Assembly: GCA_026874595.1 (NCBI GenBank)
Contig: CM049307.1
Location: 39,350,862-39,414,861, forward strand
Source: Sipunculus nudus
Lineage: Eukaryota > Annelida > Sipuncula > Golfingiida > Sipunculidae
DNA length: 64,000 bases
Reading direction: 5' to 3'
Shown here in pieces: positions 55,801-64,000 of this stretch; position 1 is the first letter of the stretch; every line of letters begins with the position of its first letter. The notes under the pieces were generated by a model. That model worked only from the letters and a program-made list of their open reading frames with translations. It did no database searches and was not told where the DNA came from. The position numbers and the translations under genes are program-made.

Positions 55801-56870
55801 TTTCTGGGTCCACTGTTTGATCTTCTAGGAACATGGAGGGAACCAGAGAGACGAATAAACCGACGAACAACACCAGGATGCACACGGTCTGTTTCCTATT
55901 TATTCCTTGAGAGATATAAAAAAATACATGATATAAAAGAATACATGCAGCCATCGGTATAGGTCTTTTAATCATCGCTAAAATGTACCGAACAAAAGAA
56001 AGATGTGCAATTATGGAGTAATTTCTCGCATTTAGAAATTTAAAGTTGGTAACTTGTGTCTCTCTATCAACTGGACCAGCTTAAAAATGGAGATGTCAGT
56101 ACAGGGAATGGGGCTCATCTTCACTTATGCACTTACAATGTTGAACTTCAAAGGAAATGCCCAGGGTTCCAACTAAGATCCAGGTGTCACTCATCATGCG
56201 ATATATTAGAAATATTTATCAAGTTTTTTTTAAATATTTGAGACAACGATGAAGGTGTTTTTATCTTAAAGTTAGCATTATATTTAATACTAATTACGCT
56301 AGGTAAAAGAATTATAATCCTGCTATATCAACCTTTTTTCAGCAGAATGAACCTTGCGGCCACGGTGCTTGGTATCATCAACCCGATAAGGAGGGACTGT
56401 ATGTAGGGAGGTGTCCTTGACGGGTGCGCCGAGAGGACTAACGCAACAGATTGTAAACCAAGACATACTCCGGAAAGTGTTATCAAGACCCATCCCCGCC
56501 GGGGAAATATCTTAAATTGGTAATCCAGGAATATCTTGTAAATAAATATTGTTATGAATAACATAGGAAACGTCCATATAAAACTAGAAATGTATAAGGT
56601 AAAACCGTCGCCTCCCGCTTCTGTTGCTGATGTAACTGCCATGGGTAAGGTAGTAGAATTGATGACCATTATAGTTACTGTCAGCACGGTTAGTAACACC
56701 ATGGTAACTGTCTTTGGCATGTGCGTGTTTCTGATTTTCGATATAAATCTGTGTCTATGAAACCTGGCGAGAACCGAATTGCCTCGAGCTATGCCTAGCT
56801 TTGTCAGCTTTGTGTCCGTTTCATTTTTATTTTCATCTAGAAGTGGCTGAGTCTCCATTTTGTCCATCAT
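52470..56870 (-). CDS. CRT-like membrane transporter, paralogue C (intact, 4 coding exons)
   Basis: Exons 56870-56333, 55905-55703, 53913-53818 and 52877-52470 join to 414 codons plus stop, phases 1, 0, 0. Residues 1-54 are a cytosolic tail with ETQPLL (6-11). Membrane segments are at about 55-78, 88-113, 126-147, 157-175, 187-205, 222-242, 249-270, 306-328, 333-355 and 367-388. HPSRTP (149-154) precedes segment 4. Cysteines 296 and 304 flank the loop before segment 8, and EGGATYSALVQ is in segment 9. The arrangement resembles CRT-like members of the drug/metabolite transporter superfamily, in which the PfCRT counterparts are the IQS...IP helix, the ACLFLG loop and the TYTIVSC helix. Those relatives carry peptides, amino acids or thiols across vacuole or plastid membranes; substrate and direction here are unknown. 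Could alternatively be another SLC35-like branch. Introns hold old transposon debris. Confidence 0.78.
53818..53913 (-). CDS. Gene C exon 3
   Basis: 96 nt between CCAACAG and GTTTGCA; begins FNILVILTWSMPVAAVTGAG and ends WLNVISGLGM. Phase 0 at both ends. Confidence 0.82.
54220..54830 (+). pseudogene. Possible decayed reverse-transcriptase remnant in gene C intron 2
   Basis: Plus-strand frames read LNPTETTGHDAISPQVVIDI then LTDAINGPLTKIF, like the TGxDxIxP start of LINE reverse transcriptases. Further on comes LFLLYIDII, like the LFLLYINDI phrase before the RT active site. Everything between is full of stops, and no YADD is visible. It is antisense to the host gene. Could be chance; only two phrases support it. 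Confidence 0.35.
54831..55702. other. Remainder of gene C intron 2
   Basis: Sequence of more balanced base composition than most of the window (54830-55450), with plus-strand words that look coding-like but no open frame over 70 codons. Origin unknown; perhaps a decayed mobile element continuous with 54220-54830. Confidence 0.35.
55703..55905 (-). CDS. Gene C exon 2
   Basis: 203 nt between TCTCAAG and GTAAGAA. Encodes INRKQTVCILVLFVGLFVSL, the acidic loop EDQTVDPETQGK and a segment ending VLMEKFQDETG. Confidence 0.82.
56333..56870 (-). CDS. Gene C exon 1 (first coding exon)
   Basis: From ATGATG (MMDKMETQPLLDE) to the donor CTGAAAAAAG|GTTGAT. 179 codons plus one base. The acceptor TTTTTTTAG at 56877 leaves 6 nt of 5' untranslated sequence. 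Met 1, 2 or 5 could be used; the first is taken because all keep the dileucine motif. Confidence 0.82.
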
Positions 56871-56879
56871 GTATTCCTA

Positions 56880-57503
56880 AAAAAAGTAAGTTTTCGTTAT
56901 TCATTCATTATATTATTTTTGTAGGCAAAACACACATATATACGTATAATATAATCTAAATGGAAGAAAGACAAAACAGGTAAAAACGATAAACAAGCCT
57001 TCCTGGGCAGTTTACCAGATTAAGGTGCAATTTCACGAATCATTGCAGAAGCTCGGCAGCAACAGATTTAGCGAATTTTTTTTTGTTTCAGCTTGGCCCT
57101 TGTTTGTCTTGATCGTGTCAATCAGTTTATTTCATTACATCTACTTGAATACCAAACAGGTTCCCCTCATCTGCACTGAGAACGACTTTCGACTAAACAA
57201 GCGGGTCCAAAGGGCGGTCGGTAATTACAGGCGGGCATTTATTATAGTATACATATGAGGGTGTCCAGTTCCCCTTACTAGATATATCGAGAGTAGCTCG
57301 ATTATAATGTAATCGGAATTTATTATATATAACTTTATATAGGATCAGGAGACCTTTATTTAAGCCTTAGTACCCTCTCGCTTGCATGCATATGATTATA
57401 AAATTATGAAATATTAATATTTATGCTTTTTACGTACTCCTTATAACACAAGATAAACTAAGCCTGTTTGTTCTACTCAGAACCATCCCTTTTATTTCTT
57501 TAA
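56880..57503. other. 5' flank of gene C up to the hAT insertion
   Basis: Presumed 5'-untranslated intron of C. No exon or promoter element could be fixed. The 77-codon frame at 57025-57258 plus has no recognisable domain. Confidence 0.35.
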
Positions 57504-57941
57504 CAGTGGCGTAGCAATCTCTAAATTATTGGGGGGCGAACTACATAAATGCGGAGGGGGGGGGGGGGGGGTAGGTGTCGGAGGAGAAACTCCCCCTCCC
57601 ACGGTGTGGAGAATTTTTAAAAATATATGGTAAAAGTTGGCTTCTCCTGCAAACTGAGGGGACAATTTTCGATAAAAACTTGGCTCCAAATTACAACAAA
57701 ATTATTCAATTTCCATTAGGTATATTCAATTTCTACAGTAAACATTGTTTTCATCCATTTTCTCAGCAAACATCTATCTGATGATAAAGTAAGCCAAACA
57801 TTAGCATATATTTCTTTACTTTCACATTGTTGAATCGCTTTCTACTGAGGACATTAACCAAAGGTTCCAAAATAGTTTTTTCTTCTCTCATTCCTGGAAA
57901 CAAAATCCTAGGCAATTTCAAGCAGGTTTATCTTGTCTGTG

Positions 57942-59360
57942 TCATCCCTGTGGATATGCAGTACCATCAGATTGTTTAGCCTTTCGTGTCATAGATGAAC
58001 GCAGGTACGTTTTGACCCGCCTCAGACTTGAAAATGATCTCTCTGCAGTTGCAGTGGTTACAGGGATTGTCATATACAGACGGATGAGCTTATCAATTTG
58101 AGAGAACAGCTTCACATTTGTTGATAGGAGCATGTCAGCAATCGTTGTAACGTTTGTTACATTCTTCAGTACTCGGAAATCTTTGCAGCTCTCCTTCCTC
58201 TCTTGCACAAAATCTGGGAAAATCATGATTTCTCTCTTAAGTTTCTTGAAATCTTTTCCTTTTCCACTGTATATTTCAACCAAAGAATCTTGGATGGTTA
58301 TCTCCTTGTCCATGGTATTAGTGGCATTTCCTATGTCTAAGAGAAGTGACACAAAGTCGGCAGCTATCTGAATTCCCTTCTGGTCAAGGCCCATTTCAAT
58401 TTCATTATACACAAGGTCAATTGCTTCAAAGTACTGGACTTTGAAATACTGCTCCACGGTGAATTCCGCAGGATCTGATCCCTCATCATAACGACGTGGA
58501 CGCTTCCTGTATCTTGGGAGTTTGGGCTCTTCGACCTTGTCTGGGGCACATTCATGTATTTTCCTGAAGAAGCTTTGGAAAGTGATGTCTGTTCTTTTAT
58601 TCTTCAGATAGTTCCTGGCATTTTGGGCATACTTCTTTTCCTCTTGCAGTGTTTTACTCTTGTACTGTAGTTGCTAAGAACGCTCTTCTGTGGCACTAAA
58701 GATCAGCTGGGCCAGACACAGTCCAAAATATGTACTGAACTGAGCCATGTTGTCTGCAATTCCACCCGCCTGATCACCATTTTTAGGGGTTTTATTCTCC
58801 TCGGCCTGTAGTTTTGTTGCCACCCCACTTACGTGCCCCATCATATTGGCGGCACCATCACATGCTTGGCCACGGCAGTTTGACAGAGATAAACCATAAC
58901 GAGTAATGGCATCTTTGATCATAAAAAATAAAGTTTGCGCATCTCTCTTGGGTACTGTAGCCATCCCAACAAAATCTTCATGTACAACATATTCATCATC
59001 CACCCATCGGAGGCAAACTGACAGCTGTTCAGCATTGGACACATCCCGTGCTTCATCTGCAATGATGGCATACCAGGTATTCTTGATTTTTTTTCCGATA
59101 ATATCTTGCAGCGACTTAAGCCCCATCACTGAAATCAACTCATTTATAATCTCAGGAGAGAGGTACTTGCCATCATTTAGCCACTCAGCTAGACTTGGCA
59201 CATCCTCCCGCCTTAGTTTCAGAAGTTGCAACATGTTGCCTTCTTCTTCCTTGTGTCCACGGAAGGCCAAACCTTGTCTTGCTAGTGTCCTTATGGTTGA
59301 CAGGGTTTTGAGAAGATTTGTCCGTCGTCGCCTCTGGTTAATTTTCAGTTGGTCACTCAC
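57942..59360 (-). pseudogene. hAT transposase (DUF4371 plus C-terminal dimerisation), one in-frame stop
   Basis: The N-terminal part (from 59360) shows ARQGLAFRGHKEEEGNMLQL and AIIADEARDVSNAEQLSVCL. This is the DUF4371 hallmark with the DEARD catalytic-type acidic box, followed by QACDGAANMMGHVSGVATKL. A TAG at 58676-58674 interrupts; the frame then continues without shift to FQSFFRKIHECAPD and TTATAERSFSSLRRVKTYLR, the hAT C-terminal dimerisation motif. The block of about 100-150 residues with a CxxH-type motif that normally follows CDGAANM is absent, so an internal deletion is likely. Cut-and-paste transposition by this copy is not expected. Confidence 0.85.
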
Positions 59361-59800
59361 TTGTTCACGGAAAGATGATTCATTCTTTCTTTTTCATGTA
59401 GTAATTGTCAATTGCTTTCCTGTGGCTGGCTGATTTCTCATGAGTTTTAAATTTTTCAATGGCCTTCTTCCAATTGTAAAACCCAGAGTCTGCTTAACGT
59501 ACGCTAATTTTCCCGCCTTGCACATCTACAGTAGAGGCAGAAGGCCTTGTGACGTTTTGTGCAGAGAGATATCCAACAGAACATGTCAAACTACTAGGCC
59601 TTGAATACTCTGAACTCGTTCTTTTTGCCGGTCTGCCTTTTAGTTTTTAGCAAAGTGTTAGCATCCCTAGGTTGGTGTGGGTCATCAGAGCGACAACGCC
59701 CTTCATTACAAGTAGCAGCATCATTTATCTCAGGACCAGTCACATCTTCTGTTTTGCTGGAAGCAGCACAAATGTCCTGGTAGTCATTTGCATCCACCCT
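59361..59800 (-). pseudogene. hAT transposase N-terminal zinc-finger region, frameshifted
   Basis: SGFYNWKKAIEKFKTHEKSA then SHRKAIDNYYMKKK (about 59500-59395) is the end of the TTF-type zinc finger found before DUF4371. It is one base out of frame with ESSFREQVSDQLK at 59360. The 59594-59797 frame (acidic, EINDAATCNEGR...) probably belongs to the N-terminal tail. Confidence 0.65.
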
Positions 59801-60180
59801 GGAGCCTTCTGCAGTTTCACCGGAATTTGTTGTTTCTGGCCTCTGGCTCTGTTCTTCTTCATTACTGGTGGGGAAATAAAAACTTAAAATAGTTAAAGGA
59901 TTGAGGAACTAGGGACCACTGACTACCTCACGCCACAATATGGTTTCCGCTAGAAGCTCTGTAACCAACATGAGTAGTGGTATTGTATAGTGCAGACTAT
60001 AATATTAATATCACTGAGTAACAAAATTTTGATTCATAAATGTGCACAGGGATTTCCATTTTGATTTTTGATAGAGATAGATCCATGGTTAACCCCATCG
60101 TTATATTAAATTTAATGCATCATCATTGTTCCTTCCTTGACCTGCCACCACATAAAGTTCATAAAAATTCCAAAAATTTG

Positions 60181-60199
60181 AGGGGGGGGGGGGGGGGGA
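60181..60199. repeat. Poly-G run
   Basis: About 18 G on the plus strand inside the hAT element, followed at 60275-60288 by a C run, giving a potential G/C hairpin. Confidence 0.95.
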
Positions 60200-61299
60200 G
60201 CAGAGTGGATTGGAATTTGAGCTTTGGGACATTGTACGCTCTTTGGATGTGACTGGATCAGCCTTTGCCCGCCCTCCCCCCCCCCCCAAAAAAAAAGGCT
60301 GATGATTATAAACTCAATGTACAAAATGATTTAAAACCCAATGTTCAATACAGTATTAAACGGCTATAAGCCATGTTGTGTATCATATAGTCCTGTCAAT
60401 AAATTTGAACGCTTTATATTTCATTAAATAAGCCAAAGCTACTTTCCATACATCAAGTAGAACATGATTAAATGGACCATCTCCATTATCTTTATTTTTC
60501 ATTCTTGTACTTACCCTTTTGGTTCAATCTGCTTGAAGAAACTAGCTATGCTATTGGTTTTTCTTCTTTTTGGAGGTTTTGGATTCTTATTGCTGTCCAT
60601 TGCTACTACCAGTGCTGGAACAGAACTGGCTTCAAGTTACAACATACTACTACGTGTGATCTGTGCTAAGCAGACTGTGCACATGTTTACACGAATGAGT
60701 ACACTACAGTGGTCAAAGTCCACTGCCCAAGCAGAGGTGACCTCTCAGCACAGCTCAGTCCAACTAGTATGCATTCTGTTCATGTGCAAGTCCAGCCTCC
60801 GGCTACATAGGCCAGGGCAATTAGTATATCAGGTGTATCTGGTTGAGGGGAAATGTCTCTTCTGTTAGACTTATCTGTTTAATGGGTTCCTAAGGTTAAT
60901 TAAATTGCTTCATTTCTGATTATTTGGGGGGGGGGATATACTCCTGCCCCCCCCCATACCACTACTTGGGGGGGGGGGGGGGCCTGGCCCCCTGGTTCCT
61001 ACGCCACTGATTAATTATTACCAGAGTAATTATTAACCAATATAAATACTCTATACCTTTATTAACCTAGAGAGGAATTTTGAATTTTCAGTGGAAACCT
61101 CAAATTAATGTTTACTTCAGTATATAACAAGGTATATATATATAGGACTCTGTGTTGCTTATACTTGTATAAGAATAAGGTTAAAACGTAAGAAGGCTCT
61201 ATATAAGGACTAATGAAAAGGATCACAGAAATAAAAATTTGGCTGTTGCACTTACCTTAATCCTTTGCACCTCCCTTTTACAATTTGGCCAAACCATGC

Positions 61300-61495
61300 A
61301 TACACGAATGTACCCTGTGTATGTCGCCAGTTTACCTGTGGTCCTGTGAGATTGATACATGTATAAGCGGTGACCTTATGGACCCACTTCCCACGGTTAT
61401 CACAGGTGACCGTTACGTGTGGGTATATGAAATATATCCCTTGTCATGTCCTGCAAGCTTTGCATCATACATATCAACACACACAGCTCAGTTTC
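61300..61495 (-). promoter_or_regulatory. Conserved upstream block of C (partner of 50455-50625)
   Basis: Matches the block upstream of B. It is 4.4 kb from the C start, but only about 0.9 kb if the 3.5-kb hAT element is removed, which fits the 1.3 kb seen for B. Candidate promoter or noncoding first exon, now displaced. Confidence 0.5.
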
Positions 61496-64000
61496 CATGC
61501 TTGAGGACACCCCTTTTTTTCTAGCCGTGGAACGAGCTCATTTTAAGGAAGTACCTGTATTTCTGAATGCATTCACCGATATATATATAAAATATCCCGA
61601 TTATACTTCATCTGAAGGTCAGGGTAATTGCAGAAGTATGAAAAATGCATAAATATCACCCTCGATCGTATGCTGTTTAGCCCGAATTTCATGGACTCCA
61701 TTATGAAATGGCTGTCCCATTGGCTCCTGGACTTATATATAACTTGAACGGTAGGCCTAATTAAATTAATATTGTGAAATTTGAGAGATACTCAGGAAAA
61801 TTCAATGTTTAAAGGGACCTATTCACATACCAGGCATACATATATATGTTAAATATGCATAGAGAATCTTGTTTTCTCCTTATAATATTATTGTGATGAA
61901 CCGTTAGCTTACTCCTATTCACAAGTGGTAAAAACAAATCAAGCTTTGTCAAGCTTCTGACCGATGTATGTGCAATACCTGTGTACCAGGGCTGAACAAA
62001 TATTATTATCAGACCAATTTGGCCTCCCTGCTATCTAACGAAGTCTCTCTAATGTGAGAAAGGCAAAACTGCCGTCAGATTTAAGCAATCCCTGCTGACT
62101 TCTGTTTGACTGGAAATGGACAAAACCTCAAATGACAAAAAAAAATAGATAAAAAAATAAAATAAAATAACCACGCGAAATCGACTAGAGTGGCGTAACT
62201 CCAAGTACAAATGGCAAAGCAGTGGAAATCCATAAAGCCATTGCAGGGAAAATCTTCAATTTAAGTCCGAATTGACAAATAATATTAAACTTTCAGTCCA
62301 TATGACAAATGTTTACGACAGCTCTGCAAAAATAGTTTGGCTAATTGTGATCACATAACAACCCCAAGTACTCTTGTGTAAGATCGCTCGTACACCAGTG
62401 CAATTTGTAGGTGGCGCCACTAAATTTGTTTTGCAGCACACCTAACAAAACATTCACGGGTAAAAAAAATTCATGCAAATAGGTCCAGCTATTGTTTAGA
62501 AAGCTGCTGATAGACCGATAACGAACAGACTGACGACACCCACAGAACTTTGTTCACAGGGTAGCGTTCTTTATAAAAAGTGGATTTGGGATGGGAAAAC
62601 CTCGGTACTCCGCACTTATGGATCAAACAAGAAGATTGCAAAGATTATTTCTTACGCTTCAATTGGCATCAAAGCTGGTATTGTGTTTTATTTCATTGTT
62701 TTACTTAATTTTGGAACAGACAATCCTGTGCATTGTAGCTGTACTTGAAGAGATTCCATAAACAATGAAACACTAAGTCAGTGCCATGTTCTGTTTTGAC
62801 GAGTCTCTTTTTATATGGAGTGATATTATTTTGGTTTGATCGTCTGACTGATCCACGTGGTTCATCTTCTCTTCCAGCCGCGAGAATGCACCCACTGATC
62901 AAAGAAGATCAAAACAAGCTTTGATCTTTCAACAATGTGTATGTATCAGTCCATGTCTGTCTCCAGTTAACATTTTATGCCACAGTGATGTAGGCATGAG
63001 ATACTGCTCTGTTGATTGTCATTGCTATTTTTTTACATACTCCCCTTTAGATAATAAGAAGTTTTTGCATGGTCAGCTGTTTTGGCAAATGAAGTCACCC
63101 GTGAATCCGAAATTTAGTTTTGATCTCTCACGACAGGTGGCAATACTGTGTACAAAGATCAAGCCGAAATGTAACCATCATATTTGGAAAATATTATTTT
63201 TTCGATATCATTTGTTCAGTAGTGAAACGCCTGAAGAGCGTCAAAAGCATTTAACACAGTTTTCTTATTAAACAAATTTACCTGGTATATATCCCCACAA
63301 AATTCATTCATTATTGAATTATTTCAATAAACACTCTAGCCGCCGACGGCGACGCGACAGTTTCTTTAAGTCTGTTGCGTCGCTGGCCCACCAAAGGGTT
63401 AATTCGGATTATGGCACGAAACAATCTGTTACTCTTATAGAAAGGAAATTAAATAAAAATATTATCTATGGATGAAACATTACAATGTTCACATTACGTT
63501 GTAATTTGACAGGCCTTTTATCTAAAATAACCATTCAGGAAAGAATGAAGCATCTGTATCATCAATAACTGATTTATTTTTCCAGAGAGAATTGAAGCAT
63601 GAACAGGCCTAATAACATCATGTATTTTGCGGCAGTCCTGTATCATGCTTCAGGTCTGTGTACTATTATGTACACATTTTCACTTCCTGTGTGCAAGGTT
63701 TTGCTGTGAATTGAACAGTTATGTTTTCAATGTTCAAACATTCAATACACATAGATGTACTGAACATAATCAATCGAAATATGTTCAATCGCACAGGTGT
63801 GTATGGAGTGATATAATCATAGGTAACTCAAGGGGTAATCTACGGACTCATTGCGCCAGTCCCTAAAAAGAGCAGTTGAGGAGTCAATTTTTATTGGCTA
63901 TATATTTGGGTTTGCTTTGTGTTTGTGTGATCATATGTTACAAGTAAAAATTAGTTTTAATGTTGCACAATAGGAATAAATGAGATGGACATATCAGAAT
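61496..64000. other. Gene-free stretch at the right edge
   Basis: No convincing exon. A 116-codon frame at 62921-63271 plus and a 79-codon frame at 63627-63866 plus show no recognisable domain. No repeat family recognised. Confidence 0.4.

Larger units (their letters stand above)
57504..61009 (-). mobile_element. hAT-superfamily transposon (ZMYM1/DUF4371 type), decayed
   Basis: Both ends begin CAGTGGCGTAG on their own strand (57504 plus; 61009 minus), an 11-bp perfect terminal inverted repeat typical of hAT elements. G- or C-rich runs lie near both ends (57556-57572, 60926-60982) and one in the interior (60181-60199). The transposase frame lies at 57942-59360 minus. An 8-bp target duplication is not evident (TTCTTTAA against ATTAATTA), so one flank may have changed. 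The insertion separates gene C from the upstream block that B keeps at about 1.3 kb. Confidence 0.82.

Noticed and set aside
58906..59433. 175-codon Ser-rich plus-strand frame
   Set aside because: Antisense shadow of the hAT transposase, which has recognisable DUF4371 motifs on the minus strand.
57496..61017. 8-bp target-site duplication of the hAT element
   Set aside because: Flanks TTCTTTAA and ATTAATTA do not match, so no duplication is claimed although the terminal repeats are clear.
62921..63271. 116-codon frame near the right edge as an exon
   Set aside because: Irregular Cys/His/Phe content without a recognisable fold and no flanking consensus that fits the ends.

Overview
This is a stretch of an animal nuclear genome, not bacterial or viral. 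It is AT-rich and gene-poor. It has short exons with GT/AG introns, many (TA)n and poly-G tracts, nested retrotransposons, MITEs and tRNA-derived repeats. The repeats (multi-copy blocks ending in GACGGAC-type simple sequence followed by GTCAGCTGAGCTAAAA, CR1-like LINEs, ZMYM1/DUF4371-type hAT) suggest a marine invertebrate, perhaps a mollusc or another lophotrochozoan. The species is inference only.

Genes. The only convincing host genes are three tandem paralogues on the minus strand at 36980-40351 (A), 45547-49184 (B) and 52470-56870 (C). Each has four coding exons with the same exon lengths in the middle (203 and 96 nt) and the same intron phases (1, 0, 0). They encode about 410-residue proteins with roughly ten membrane segments. 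The pattern resembles the CRT-like branch (chloroquine-resistance-transporter-like) of the drug/metabolite transporter superfamily. All three begin with an acidic dileucine motif (ExxPLL), which predicts delivery to lysosome-like compartments. A and C are intact; B is broken in exon 1 but open in exons 2-4. A splice acceptor just upstream of each ATG implies a noncoding first exon. A block about 1 kb upstream of B is repeated upstream of C, once a 3.5-kb hAT insertion is subtracted.

Layout. 1-12.6 kb: no gene recognised; tandem arrays (34 bp, 38 bp) and a MITE family. 12.7-13.2 kb: three copies of a tRNA-like core embedded in inverted repeats. 14-18.2 kb: simple repeats and a 5'-truncated LINE with 12-bp target-site duplications. 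18.6-23.7 kb: a composite repeat of about 690-bp monomers, with a 1.5-kb TA-flanked element inserted in it. 25.5-25.8 kb: a degenerate palindrome array. 27.7-32.9 kb: a plus-strand CR1-like LINE interrupted by a minus-strand LINE with 11-bp duplications. 35.3-35.6 kb: a tRNA-derived SINE. 36.1-57 kb: the transporter cluster, with a MITE and local duplications between copies. 57.5-61.0 kb: a decayed hAT element with matching termini. 61-64 kb: no gene recognised.

Limits. Exon borders were set by eye from splice consensus and comparison of the three paralogues. Family assignments rest on remembered motif patterns, with no database search.
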